In this document: positions 54,043 through 63,554 of the stretch, one piece after another
Layout: each line of letters begins with the position of its first letter
Numbering within the stretch: the stretch's first letter is position 1
Assembly (NCBI GenBank): GCA_977006965.1
Contig: OZ345355.1
Coordinates: forward strand, 248,001-312,000
DNA length: 64,000 nt
Direction: 5' to 3'
Source: Phymatolithon calcareum
Taxonomy: Eukaryota > Rhodophyta > Florideophyceae > Hapalidiales
Position numbers and translations under genes: made by a program
The notes under the pieces: generated by a model
Seen by the model: the letters and a program-made list of their open reading frames with translations, nothing else
The model's database searches: none
Told to the model about the DNA's origin: nothing

Positions 54043-54479
54043 TCTACGTTTTTCTGCTTTCGCCCCTGCATATTCACGGCGCGGCCGATGTGCTTACGAC
54101 TCGTGGAAGTCGATATTTTTATCGTATTAGTTTTGGACGCGTGTCCTCGATCGTGCAGGCAGGCAGATTTAGTGGCGGTGTAGAACGGCCCTGAGGGGAT
54201 CAACACACACAGCAAGTGTGGCAGCTGAGGCCCGGTTTATACAGACTTTTTCGTGCCCGTGCTGTGCCCGTTTTGCTTCAATATTGAATACGATTGGCTG
54301 AAATTTAGTGTAAGAAGGAGCTCTGGATGCAAAACGGGGGAGCAAAAGTTTAACCTCCTGGGCCGGTCGAAGGAGGTTCTGTGCCCGTGCCCGCTCATCA
54401 TACGGGCAAATGGCGCCAAATTGTGGCCTTACACGAGCTGTCAAGAGCATAAGAGTATTGACAACCCCTTGAATACCCC

Positions 54480-54800
54480 TTGCCAAACGTGCCAGCCCAC
54501 CACCACCTCAGTTGCTGCGCGGGAGCATGTATACAAGCAAAGAGCGGGGATTTGAAATGGCACCTCGCCCTCCTCGGCACGCTCCTCGTTCTGCTCTTCG
54601 AGCTATCTGAGAGCAGTATGTTGAAAGGCACTACATGTACGATGAAAATGCGCCGCGCATCGAGAAGACGGCACCGGAAGTCATTTGTTTTCATCACTGG
54701 AGGTCTCAATGACGCGGAATTCAAGCTATGTTTCAGGATGGAAAGGCCTGTATTTTTTAAACTTCTTCGCCTCGTTCGCCACCGTCACTGTCGGGATTGA
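54480..54800 (+). pseudogene. Harbinger transposase N-terminal remnant
   Basis: 106 codons, whose end (LNDAEFKLCFRMERPVFFKL) has the pattern of Harbinger transposase N-termini (eF...FRM....F..L). The catalytic region is missing. Judged from pattern and context only. Confidence 0.45.
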
Positions 54801-55059
54801 TTTGCTCATTGACAGAATCAGAGCGATTGACATCTGCAGCATCCCCGATACCGCCGTCGACTTGATTCGATAGCGGTCTATCACCGACACCATGTGAAAC
54901 AGCGGATGACATGCCTGTGCGTGATGCTGCCCATCTCGTAGCGTCCATTTCGCGAGGAGTGTACGACAGGCGGCGTCGTTAGTGGACGTACATGTTTGTG
55001 GTGTTGCCGGATGTATTGTACTCATGAGTACGAGGCTAACTTCAAGTTAATACTGTAAC

Positions 55060-56078
55060 GAGGAAATTCGCTAAATGCCCATGAAAAGTGGTGAAAGTAC
55101 GCTAAACATCCAACCAAGGCAAAACTACTACTCATCCGTTACGTGGAGCGCTGACAATTGAGTTTTTTGGAGGGAAAAAAGGGACGTGGCTGCTACTTCC
55201 CCTTGATCCAACTTTTGTGCACATCCTCGAATTTATCTGACGAGCTCAACGCACAACGCTCCCGCACTACTCACACTGAAACCATGAACATGAAGAAGCT
55301 CGTGCTACAGGTGAGCGACTTCTTTGGATCAAGCTTTGACGATGTTGTTAACGTCGTGATCTCCCACAATGCGTCAATAGGGAAGGCACACTTCGTGGAG
55401 AAACGCGACAAGCAGCGTCTGACACTCATCTGTAGCCCGTGCACAGCTTGCGCCTCTGCGTTAACGTCAGCGCGCTACCGAGCGGCGGGGGTGTCAGGAT
55501 CATGAAGTCAATCGGACACATCTGTGTTGGAGGCCCGTCAAGGGAGCGCCAGTTCAAGACTGAGCTACTTGGGCTAAGCAATACGAGGGCAGCATCACGC
55601 GTGTTGCAGTTACTGGTGACCAGCTAGTACAGGAAGATTTGGTGCCATTAGAACTTGTCGCTAAGCCGGGCCGTAAGCTCAAGAAGCCTTACGTTTCATC
55701 CGAAATGAGGGCCCGTCACTGCTCCTCGCGCGGACGCACCGGTCACTTCTCACAGACATGTGGTAGGCCCAACATACACAACCTTATGGAGGCGAAGCGA
55801 AAGCACATCGACAAAGCGGCTCAGTCCATGATCATCGACCTCACCCTCTTCGATGACGGAGATGCTATCAATAGTTGCGACGAAGAGCTAAACCAGAGAG
55901 AGTAGCGTTCGCAACAAATTTCACTGTCGCATAGAGTGCTCTGAGAAACGGATGAGTAGTAGGGGCGGCTAGGGTGAGTATGATAGTATATTTTGCTATG
56001 GGTGAGTAGTAGCTTTGGCTAGGGGTGGATATTTAGCGTACTTTTACCACTTTTAGTGAGCATTTAGCGAATTTCCTC
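55060..56078 (+). mobile_element. Internally deleted MULE, ~76-bp TIRs, 10-bp target duplication
   Basis: Long terminal inverted repeats (55060-55135 and 56003-56078, outer bases GAGGAAATTCGCTAAATG) agree over about 76 bp with roughly ten mismatches. The 10-bp direct repeat ATACTGTAAC lies at 55050-55059 and 56079-56088. Long TIRs and a 9-11-bp duplication define Mutator-like elements. The 1,019-bp body keeps parts of both ends of a transposase gene and nothing of the catalytic centre. Confidence 0.95.
55284..55905 (+). pseudogene. MULE transposase: N-terminal MuDR-like part joined to C-terminal zinc knuckle
   Basis: The first open piece (55284-55505) resembles the MuDR N-terminal Zn domain ('FFGSSFDDVVNVVISHNA', then 'RLTLICSPCTACASALTS'). 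The next recognisable part, in another frame (from about 55566; ATG at 55639), is the extreme C-terminus with 'PGRKLKKPYVSSEM' and a zinc-knuckle-like CSSRGRTGHFSQTC (first CxxC pair lost). The whole DDE catalytic region is deleted. It therefore depends on a transposase from elsewhere. Confidence 0.7.
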
Positions 56079-56714
56079 ATACTGTAACGTTTCAGCAGCG
56101 ATTGCGTACAGCAATGACAGAGTGTCGCCGAACGAAAAATTCTCCCGTTCGGCGTATGGACAGCCACAGCATTTTGCCCAATTTGCTTCAATTTACTGTA
56201 ATAAATTGAAGCAAAACGGGCACAGCACGGGCACGAAAAAGTCTGTATAGACCGAGCCTGAGTACCCCATGATTTCCTCCTTTGGAAAGATTTGGTGCAG
56301 GAACGTAGGCACAAATGTCATTGCTGGGTCATGCGCGCCGCCCGCACCGGAGCTGCCAATTTCTTTCACATTTCGCACGAAGCGTAGCTCGACGACTTCG
56401 CGTGCGCGCAACTTGGTGCCACTTCCAGTGTCACCGCCCGTCAGTGCGCTTGACGATCCACCATTGAAGCGCACGCGCTTGGGGTCTGGTTCATTCCCAT
56501 CTGATCGATCCGTCATCTTGACGTGTACAACATGTAAAGCTTGACATCGGTTCCTCGGGATCACCTCGGTTTTCCGCGGAAAACTCAATGAGGTGATTTG
56601 GCGCGAAAAAGAGATATACACAGCGCCAAGCAAAATTTGCTTAGAGCATTTGTGGCACCCGACCTAATTTTTAGACAAATATTCTTAAAAATCTTGTTTT
56701 AGGAAACAAATATC

Positions 56715-57029
56715 ATGCATTTTAGCAAAAGCTTGAAAATGTTTCATCCGCGGAAATCATTGACCACATTGGCGCTTCATCACAGTGCTAATCTGAACGA
56801 TGATGTGAGGTTCAGAAGGGCTTCCAGAGCAAGCCGTGCAACCCGTAATATTTCTCCGCATACAGCTACTACCGCGGCTGAGGTAATGATCCCTGCGAAT
56901 CGCGTCCTGGGAACTGCTGTCGTGGGCAATACCACTGCACTTTGGGGTCTTGTTCAAGCCAAGGATAATCAGGATCGATTTACACAAGGAATTCACTGCT
57001 TCATGAAGACCAGTCATGCATTTGATTGA
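56715..57029 (+). CDS. Small conserved ORF (104 codons), unknown function
   Basis: Divergent from the HAT1 pseudogene (its start is about 200 bp away), and present in both duplicated blocks. The N-terminus is basic with Ser, Ala and Arg (RFRRASRASRATRNIS), which could be an organelle targeting sequence. The C-terminal half (AANRVLG-like 'MIPANRVLGTAVVGNTTALW') is the part that stays open in both copies, and has a short small-residue hydrophobic stretch. No family recognised. In copy 1 a 7-bp indel breaks the frame. Confidence 0.4.
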   Translation: MHFSKSLKMFHPRKSLTTLALHHSANLNDDVRFRRASRASRATRNISPHTATTAAEVMIPANRVLGTAVVGNTTALWGLVQAKDNQDRFTQGIHCFMKTSHAFD

Positions 57030-57058
57030 TATGAACCTAATAGTAGCCAGTAAGTAAC

Positions 57059-57160
57059 CACTGAAGTTGAATATTGGAAGTAACTTCAATGCCGATCATG
57101 CAGGCTCAGCCTGCATGACCGGCATTGACGTTAATACCCTTCCAATATTCAACTTCAGTG
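57059..57160. repeat. 102-bp foldback, copy 2
   Basis: Same hairpin as at 42612-42713, carried along by the duplication. Confidence 0.85.
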
Positions 57161-57340
57161 TGCGATACCACCGAGTGTGCTTTCGCTTGGTTTCATTGTG
57201 ACGTGCTTGCTCCCTGCTATCGATCTCTGGCCAATGAGTGCGCGACTTGACGTCAGAGTATATCATGTACTTTGACTTCTGCTTCAGCATCAATATGATT
57301 TCGATGCTGAATTCTGTGTTGTAGTTAGTCGCGACGGGCT

Positions 57341-57580
57341 ATGGGTCGAGTTTGGCAACCATCCAAGATAACTGGACGAACAGTGACAGAGGAAGCCCGA
57401 GACCCCTCATTCGACGTCGTCTTACGCACCACAGGTCGACGATGGAATTGGCTTGGGCACATACCTCGCATGGACGAGCACCGCATGATACGCCAATTGT
57501 TACTTGAGTGTGGGAAACCAACCGCGGAGACACATAGTTCTTATATTGCACAGGATAGAACAGAATGGAGAATACTTTGA
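57341..57580 (+). pseudogene. LINE C-terminal fragment (copy 2)
   Basis: Duplicate of 42894-43133 with a few substitutions; retains the 'WLGHIPRMDEHR' pattern. Confidence 0.55.
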
Positions 57581-57764
57581 CCTTCGAAGCGCTTCCAATC
57601 TCACTTAGGGGAAATGTAGAATACAATACAATATGTTGTATTTGCTACTGCAATGACCAGCATGAGTCTTCCTGTTTTATTATGCGTATAGCAGGAAATC
57701 GATGTTGATGCAAGACAACTACTACACAAAGTTGATACACGAAATGTAACTAAATGCAAAACTC

Positions 57765-60700
57765 TCAACTTTCCTCGTCACCACCCACGCTGTCTTCTCC
57801 ACGAAATTCAAGAATCTTCACAAAGGCAAGACACTCATCGAATTCTTCCACCTCCACTTTCCCCGACATTACGGGCTCCTTTTCGCTCTTGTTCAAAACA
57901 TCAAATCTCCTTACTTGCTCTTCAAGAGTGTATAACGGCTCGAGCTCCGCTTCTGATCCGGTAAGCTCAGAGATTATCCGTTGCGAATGGGAGATGTTTC
58001 CATCAGTTCGAACTTCACGGTCTCCCCACATATACAATACTGCCAAATTGTACATAGCAATTGGATTGTCATCCACTTCAATAGCCTGCTGGTACAGTCT
58101 CTCAGCCTCAATTACGTCTCGATTGACGCCTCTTCCAAGCTCATAGGAAACTGCAAGATTATTCATCCCGGTGCTGCTTCCTGCTTCAACGGTACTTTTC
58201 AGATACGATATACCAGTGTCATCTTCCGCAGTGTCGGACTTCAGAACACCCATGTTACAAAGTGCGTCATGGTTTCCCTCTTCAATGGCAGCCAAATACG
58301 CATCCTCGGCCTCCGATGCATTCGGTAGAATACCTTGAGCTCCCTTGTGATACATTAATCCTAAGCGATTTATGCAATTGGGAGTGTGCAGACGATCGTT
58401 GTAGAACAACAAGGCGTCTTTTGGACGTCTTCCTATTCCAAGAGCACGCCCGTGTCCATTGACTTCCTTATTTCCTTCCTCAGATGAATTTTGTTTCACA
58501 AAAAGTCGATCGAACATTGCGCGCAACATTTTCTCATCTCCCCACCGTTCATGTTTACAAAATGTCTCAATCATGACATTCTTGCGATATGTGTCCCGGC
58601 CCACAAAGAACCCTTTCTCAAGCAAATATCCGATGTTCAGTGCAAATTGACCGTCAAGGCTTTCACAGAATCTCAGCCCCGATAAACATTTGACGGCCAT
58701 ATTCTGTTCCGCTCGATTCTGCGATTCGTGGAAACGACTTTGGTGTGCGATGGCGAGGTAAAATAGAAGCGGGGAGGTTATATACGGGAGACTCCCACGA
58801 ACAATGAAGGATTCAAGGGCTTCAATCGCTGCCTCGGACACGGCACTATTCGTTCCATTTTCATAAAACAGTGCCAGCGCCTTTTTCACTCCAGCGTCTT
58901 CAGATCCAGTTTGCTCGTAAATACGCCCAAAATAATCAGCAAGCATCACAAGATCGATCTCATCCATCGCTCTTTTCTGTTCTTCGATTTGACTTCGATC
59001 AAGAAGATTCTTGAATCGGACATCCATTTGCATTTGAAGGGAAACCACTTGATTGTCACATACAGGGCTTTGTCTCATGACAATATCAAAAGCATCAATT
59101 AGTGCTTCTCGGTGACCGAGATGCGCAATGCAACGTCCAAATAGTCTTAGGGCGTCATTCACACGGCCTTCTTCACGAGCACGATGTCCGTCTGTGTATA
59201 TAGATTCAAGGACTGCTCTCTGTTCGAAATGAATGTCCATTGCCTTGTTCAAAGCTCCGATGAGTACGGTAGAATCCTGTGCGAAACCTTCGGAATAGCA
59301 CAAACCATATTCGCTCTCCATCAAATTCTGAATCTCGAATTGGGCAATCTGTGGCATAAATGGTGGCCACCCCGACCAATACCTTAATCCATAGACTTCA
59401 TTAAGCATTTCGGGAGCGATGTACTCCACAGGAGAACAAATATCTGAATGATTCGCTTCGGCTCGAAGCAGCTCATTATTCGATGACAGTCGTGTCGATT
59501 GAAAATGATTTTGGGCCGCAAGCCTTCCCATGAATGCATCTTTCCATTCTTGCCACTTGAAAACATGTGATTTTGGACGGAAGACTACTGACACTTTTTT
59601 GGATTCTTGATCACAAGTGAGATATATACGGAGTTCTTGGGGACCTGCAACTGGATTCACAGTGATGCCATCTTCAAATTCGATTGTGGGGTCGCCGTGA
59701 CTTGAGCCAGACACAGTTCCCTCGTTCCTTGTTGTCTCCACTTTCAAAGACGGAAATCCAAGAATGAATAGCATTATCAAAAACGGTGACTTCCGAATAT
59801 CTTCATCTTTCCGACCGAATTCTTTTCCGACCTTCCACTGCAAATACGACTGAACTTCCCAAATAAGCCTCATCATCAAGCTTCGCATTTTTTCATCTGA
59901 CCGACTGTTTTCAATTTCGGAGAAAGCGGAGCAAAGTTGTTCGCTGCACATGAACCTGATACCGACTGGTGCAATACTCGCATTCCATCCGGATGCTTCA
60001 GCGTCATTCTCAGCGACCCAGGACCCCAAAATACTTCTTACAGTCTCTGCTACACATCCAATGAAGCGAGGGGTGTCACGGAAGATCTCACTGTCGTCTC
60101 TTGAATTCGCTACTTCACTTCGCAGCCGTCTCATTTCAAGGTCGTACTGATTCTCAAACACCGATGTTGCGTGATCAGATTCTCCCAGCTCAGAGGTTGT
60201 CTCGCATTCTTCCACATGCGCGCCAAGCCTATTCCCGCAATGCAATGCAAGAAAATTGTCGACATGAACACTTGTCTGAAGCAATAGATAGTTGGGACTG
60301 TTAGGACTGTTACCCCAGAGGAAAGACGACCATATCTCGTTTTGTAGGGGAAGGTGTTGAAACAACTTCTCGCAGTCTTCTCCAGTGTCGATGCCAAGTT
60401 GGTAAATGAGAGTATCAATGCTTGGATGTTTTCGTTCCGAGATAATAGGTGCGTTTCGTTTCCGAAAAACAGTACCGCCTTCTTCGGCAAGTTCGACGCT
60501 CTCTTCCATGAGCTTTGAGAAATAGGCCAGCTGAACAGATGTGATGTTTTCAACAGCAGAACGCTCATCGTCTTCGAGCTCGTTCAAAGACGTCTTATGC
60601 CAATCATCTTTTGCTGCGTCTCTGATAGTCGCCTTTTGAAAGTAGAAGTCTAATGTGTTGTCGATGTCGCCGTTCATTTTGAACGGAAGCATGCATTGCT

Positions 60701-62081
60701 GTGTGATCGAGATTTCATCATTAAGGTGCCGTACTCGCCCAGTGCTGTATTCGTGAGCTGGCGAACGAAGAGTCATAAACTTCTCAGTTGATCCATTTTC
60801 TTCCACTGAGCCCCGAGTTGTGTGCGCAGATGCTAAAACGGCAAGTTTTTGGGATGTCTGTCGTTTGAATCCCTGGAAGTGCGTTTCTGACTCGATGTCA
60901 TCCAAGTTCAAACCTTTCGTTTCAACGAGCCATTCAGACCCAAATCTTGCCAAGAACGATACAAGCCATCGAACAGAGCACTCCTCTGACTTTCTTGACT
61001 TCAGACAAGATGCCACAAACCGTGCCATAGCGCTGTGTCGTTCTAGATCGCCATGACTCGCTCGTGAGAATATTGCGAGTCGTACGGGCAGCTCGACATT
61101 TGAGAATTCGTTGTCAATAAGTGAGCTATTCACGACCATATGATAGTCAACAGTCCTCTTGATGTACTCCAGGGGAAGGTCACCGTCATGGAGTGTACTT
61201 TCCATGTTCCCCACTGCCCAGTTATGAATGTCCTTCATGTCCTTGCAAAAAGGACGGGCTTTATTGATTGCCCAGTCTTTAAAGTGCATATGTATGGTCT
61301 TCAGTATATCAGCAGGACGAAACAGAAGACTGTGATTTTCGACGATAATAGAATCGGGGAGTGTAGAATGAAATGAATTCTGTCCGGACACGGGACGGGA
61401 ATTATTTCCATCGATAGTAGAATTAAGGGATGAAGAAGACGAATTCGATTCGTGGGATGGACGCAAAGGATTTTGACCGGTCGAACTGTCAGGAAGTGCA
61501 GAAGAAGAACTCGATTGAATGGAAGAAGGCATAGGGGAGACAGGTTGTACCCATGATAGTGACCAGTTGTACACAGACACAAATTTGGTCTTGAAGTAGT
61601 CGACCAAGCGTAGTAGGGAACGTTTCCATTGCGAGCGAAAGCTCTTCATTTTTGAAAGCATTTCTTGGACATCGTCAGAATAGTCATAGTGAGGAACGTA
61701 GTAGCCCAGCCGCTCAAGACACCTGAGAGCAGAAACGTTCCAATTTCGAAATTCGTACAATAGAATGAGTCCCCATATTGATCGCAAAACATGGAAACTG
61801 TTGAAAACTGCCACCGCGATTGCCGCTGCTGCCTCCTTGTAGTCTTTGTTCTCGATTTGGACAGCAATGTAGAAGGCGACAAATCCCAGTGAAGGCAATG
61901 AGATGAACAACTGTATCATTCCATTGCGACGCGTTTCACGGATGGTGCGCCACTTATCGGTGATGAAGTCGAGAGCGTAAATGAATGCGAGCGGAATGAA
62001 TGCGATGGCGTAGATGGAGAAGACGAGTGTCGGGTCGTCCGCGAGAGACGGACCATCGTTGCAGCAACAACACTTGGACAT
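57765..62081 (-). CDS. Large membrane protein with C-terminal Sel1 repeats (copy 2)
   Basis: 1,438 codons from the ATG at 62081, aligned with the start of copy 1 (MSKCCCC). The open frame extends 60 codons upstream to 62261, but those residues come from about 195 bp that copy 1 lacks, so the longer start is unlikely. The architecture is that of copy 1: Cys cluster, N-terminal hydrophobic helices, Ser/Asn-rich linker, long helical middle, Sel1 repeats near the C-terminus. The only length difference from copy 1 is four residues (KENFKNIHNW becomes KDIHNW). Many substitutions are scattered over the middle and C-terminal parts, yet no stop or frameshift has appeared in 4.3 kb, suggesting that it is still under selection or very young. 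Confidence 0.83.
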   Translation of the reverse strand: MSKCCCCNDGPSLADDPTLVFSIYAIAFIPLAFIYALDFITDKWRTIRETRRNGMIQLFISLPSLGFVAFYIAVQIENKDYKEAAAAIAVAVFNSFHVLRSIWGLILLYEFRNWNVSALRCLERLGYYVPHYDYSDDVQEMLSKMKSFRSQWKRSLLRLVDYFKTKFVSVYNWSLSWVQPVSPMPSSIQSSSSSALPDSSTGQNPLRPSHESNSSSSSLNSTIDGNNSRPVSGQNSFHSTLPDSIIVENHSLLFRPADILKTIHMHFKDWAINKARPFCKDMKDIHNWAVGNMESTLHDGDLPLEYIKRTVDYHMVVNSSLIDNEFSNVELPVRLAIFSRASHGDLERHSAMARFVASCLKSRKSEECSVRWLVSFLARFGSEWLVETKGLNLDDIESETHFQGFKRQTSQKLAVLASAHTTRGSVEENGSTEKFMTLRSPAHEYSTGRVRHLNDEISITQQCMLPFKMNGDIDNTLDFYFQKATIRDAAKDDWHKTSLNELEDDERSAVENITSVQLAYFSKLMEESVELAEEGGTVFRKRNAPIISERKHPSIDTLIYQLGIDTGEDCEKLFQHLPLQNEIWSSFLWGNSPNSPNYLLLQTSVHVDNFLALHCGNRLGAHVEECETTSELGESDHATSVFENQYDLEMRRLRSEVANSRDDSEIFRDTPRFIGCVAETVRSILGSWVAENDAEASGWNASIAPVGIRFMCSEQLCSAFSEIENSRSDEKMRSLMMRLIWEVQSYLQWKVGKEFGRKDEDIRKSPFLIMLFILGFPSLKVETTRNEGTVSGSSHGDPTIEFEDGITVNPVAGPQELRIYLTCDQESKKVSVVFRPKSHVFKWQEWKDAFMGRLAAQNHFQSTRLSSNNELLRAEANHSDICSPVEYIAPEMLNEVYGLRYWSGWPPFMPQIAQFEIQNLMESEYGLCYSEGFAQDSTVLIGALNKAMDIHFEQRAVLESIYTDGHRAREEGRVNDALRLFGRCIAHLGHREALIDAFDIVMRQSPVCDNQVVSLQMQMDVRFKNLLDRSQIEEQKRAMDEIDLVMLADYFGRIYEQTGSEDAGVKKALALFYENGTNSAVSEAAIEALESFIVRGSLPYITSPLLFYLAIAHQSRFHESQNRAEQNMAVKCLSGLRFCESLDGQFALNIGYLLEKGFFVGRDTYRKNVMIETFCKHERWGDEKMLRAMFDRLFVKQNSSEEGNKEVNGHGRALGIGRRPKDALLFYNDRLHTPNCINRLGLMYHKGAQGILPNASEAEDAYLAAIEEGNHDALCNMGVLKSDTAEDDTGISYLKSTVEAGSSTGMNNLAVSYELGRGVNRDVIEAERLYQQAIEVDDNPIAMYNLAVLYMWGDREVRTDGNISHSQRIISELTGSEAELEPLYTLEEQVRRFDVLNKSEKEPVMSGKVEVEEFDECLAFVKILEFRGEDSVGGDEES

Positions 62082-62144
62082 GGCGTCGCGTCGCACGGGG
62101 GCTGTGAGGTTGCTGCGTTGAGTGGTACAACTCCCAGTTTGGTT

Positions 62145-62345
62145 GTCCCCTTCCCAGGAGACCAGAGGTGGGTCTTGTAGTCCACTGAATCGTGTTACAC
62201 CATTCATGATGAAGAAAAGAAACTTTCTCATATACAGAATCCAGTCAAAATCTTTTGGCACTAGGAAAGTTGCCCCAAGCGTCAGCAGATGCGTTGGTAA
62301 CTTTTAAATAAAAATCTACCTTTCTTCTTCTTGTCCCGTTACCAA
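62145..62345. other. ~195-bp sequence present only in copy 2, 5' of the Sel1 gene
   Basis: Copy 1 reads straight through ('gttgtcgcgttcctaagtttcgcc'), while copy 2 has about 195 extra bp between 'ttgtcccc' and 'cccgttaccaag'. No TIRs or clean target duplication are visible; it may be an insertion in copy 2 or a deletion in copy 1. It would replace the upstream region of this gene copy. Confidence 0.6.
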
Positions 62346-62599
62346 GTTTTCGCCGATCTCGCCGATGATGCAAGTTGAATAGCGTGCTCCAATGACGATG
62401 ACATTGTATTTACAGTTACAGAAATTTCGTTTCCAATCAGTATCACGAACAATCATGGCGTTTCCCCAACCCCACGTGCATAGAGCATGTGATTTTTCGC
62501 ATACAAGGAAATGTACGTTTTTGAGAGCAACATTGTGCTTTTTTGAATTTTTTGTCCTTGTTGAAAATCCTGCTGGTGTATTGAGCATCATAAAAATCT

Positions 62600-62670
62600 G
62601 AGGAAATTCGCAAAATGCCCATCAAAAGTGGTAAATGTACGCTAAATATCCACCCCTAGCCAAAGCCACT
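62600..62670. repeat. Third copy of the MULE terminal inverted repeat
   Basis: 'gaggaaattcgcaaaatgcc' onward matches the left TIR of the MULE at 55060-55135 for about 70 bp. No inverted partner was found up to base 64000, so it is a solo end, or the element is truncated or extends outside the window. Confidence 0.85.
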
Positions 62671-63262
62671 GCAGTCAACCCTCGATAACTGGATCCTCTT
62701 TTAGCGTGTAACCTCGTTTTTAAAATATTTCGTGCGTCCACGAATACCGTTTAGCCCAAAATTTATCGAAATTTTAATATATTCAGAATATTCATTTAGT
62801 AGAATATAAAATATTGAGTACATGCCACGGAGCATATTCTGCACGTTACCACTTGTCAACAGAATGTAGTATGGCACAGCCCTCCATCTCCGTGGCGGCC
62901 AGACCTCGGTAAGATTGCTCGAGTGTACGGGCATCTTATTACCGATCGCGTCTACGAGGACTGTTGACACTGCGCCAGCATTCAGCCCTCCATAGTGGTA
63001 GCAATCCCGATCCCGGCAATGCCGTAGAACACGATCTTAGCTACCACATAATCTTCGAATGGGAAATGTCATCAGCGAACCAGCTCTTTAAAGCTGCACT
63101 TGCGCTCCTGCAGCCCTCTGAAGTCATGGAAACCCCAATCTAGTTTTTGCCGCCCCATCCACAACTGCAAATGTGAGAATTTCTACAATTGCATCACCAA
63201 CCTGTTCTTTGTAATCCGGGTTTTCGGCGTAAGCAAGTTTGTCGGCAAGTAACATGCGAATA
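62671..63262. other. Interior of the partial MULE or flank, no gene recognised
   Basis: AT-rich sequence with no convincing ORF. Text such as 'cagtcaaccctcgataactggat' looks like a pogo-type terminus, but no partner was found. Confidence 0.3.
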
Positions 63263-63542
63263 TCCACCTGTGGTATAGTGGTCAAACTGCCTCCGCGCAC
63301 CAGTGCGCATATTTCGGTATGACACAGGCAGGAATGTTGAGGTCGCCGGTTCGAGTCCTGTCACAAGCAAGAATTGAATTAACGTTCCGCAAAGGGCACA
63401 CGGATGTCGCCGTGGAGTGGTGTGCAGCAGTACTAGCGCGAAGCAGATACGCGAGTACCAGGAATGGATCCATATCAGGAACATTTAGAGGACCCCTAGA
63501 TGTGGAATAATGTTAATTCGAATAACCTGCAATAAACAAACA
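63263..63542 (+). mobile_element. tRNA-derived SINE, 280 bp, with 12-bp target duplication
   Basis: The RNA polymerase III A box TGGTATAGTGG (63271-63281) and B box GGTTCGAGTCC (63348-63358) lie in a tRNA-like head. The A-B distance (77 nt) is longer than in ordinary tRNA genes and the acceptor ends do not pair, so it is not a functional tRNA. The element ends in AATAAACAAACAAAC and is flanked by AACATGCGAATA at 63251-63262 and 63543-63554. An unrelated body of about 150 bp lies between head and tail. Confidence 0.9.
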
Positions 63543-63554
63543 AACATGCGAATA

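Larger units (their letters stand above)
51633..54191 (-). mobile_element. PIF/Harbinger transposon (autonomous-type), TSD TGA
   Basis: Terminal inverted repeats GGGCCGTTCTACAC (51633-51646 and, inverted, 54178-54191) are flanked by TGA at 51630-51632 and 54192-54194. The uninterrupted HAT1 copy has a single TGA there (cagagTGAggggatc), so the duplication is proved by the empty site. 2,559 bp, with an intact transposase and a second, convergent ORF, the two-gene layout expected of Harbinger elements. Confidence 0.97.
54229..56258 (+). mobile_element. Second PIF/Harbinger element, non-autonomous, 54-bp TIRs, hosting a MULE
   Basis: 54-bp terminal inverted repeats (54229-54282, starting GGCCCGGTTTATACAGACTT, and inverted at 56205-56258) agree with two mismatches. 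TGA flanks at 54226-54228 and 56259-56261; the intact HAT1 has one TGA at that point (cagcTGAgtacc). Without the nested MULE (55060-56078 plus its duplication) it would be about 1.0 kb. It contains only a short N-terminal piece of a Harbinger-type transposase, so it is an internal-deletion derivative. Confidence 0.93.
51030..56516 (-). pseudogene. HAT1: HAT1 pseudogene, split by two transposons and internally deleted
   Basis: The 5' part (56516 down to about 56259) gives the first 85-87 residues of HAT1. Then comes Harbinger-2, a 37-bp HAT1 sliver (54192-54228), Harbinger-1, and the remainder from 51632 down to 51030. In that part the GNAT loop is followed directly by the last 20 residues (GARLLE|DYKAEYLN): copy-1 bases 40865-41254 (390 bp, 130 codons) are missing, which removes the catalytic-Glu block EDPSEGF. 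A 1-bp length change near the end replaces the normal C-terminus (RGALPPN becomes RGAFTSQ...). The gene cannot make an active enzyme. Confidence 0.95.
50845..62466. repeat. Segmental duplication, copy 2 (disrupted)
   Basis: Colinear with 40625-47840. Differences: an in-frame 390-bp deletion inside HAT1, two Harbinger insertions (51633-54191 and 54229-56258, the latter with a nested MULE), and about 195 extra bp at 62145-62345 upstream of the Sel1 gene. Confidence 0.95.

Noticed and set aside
62082-62261. 60-codon N-terminal extension of the second Sel1-repeat protein, including a hydrophobic segment
   Set aside because: It is encoded by sequence absent from copy 1, and the shared start MSKCCCC is preserved in both, so the extension is an accident of the extra ~195 bp.
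62671-62720. pogo-type terminus ('cagtcaaccctcgataactg')
   Set aside because: No inverted partner and no transposase nearby, so a chance resemblance cannot be excluded.
63271-63366. Functional tRNA gene
   Set aside because: A and B boxes are present, but the spacing is 77 nt, the acceptor stem does not pair, and the sequence sits inside a SINE with target duplication and tail.
63194-63484. 96-codon minus-strand ORF ('VTGLEPATSTFLPVSYRN')
   Set aside because: It is the reverse strand of the tRNA-derived SINE; the peptide comes from the B-box region and is not a protein gene.
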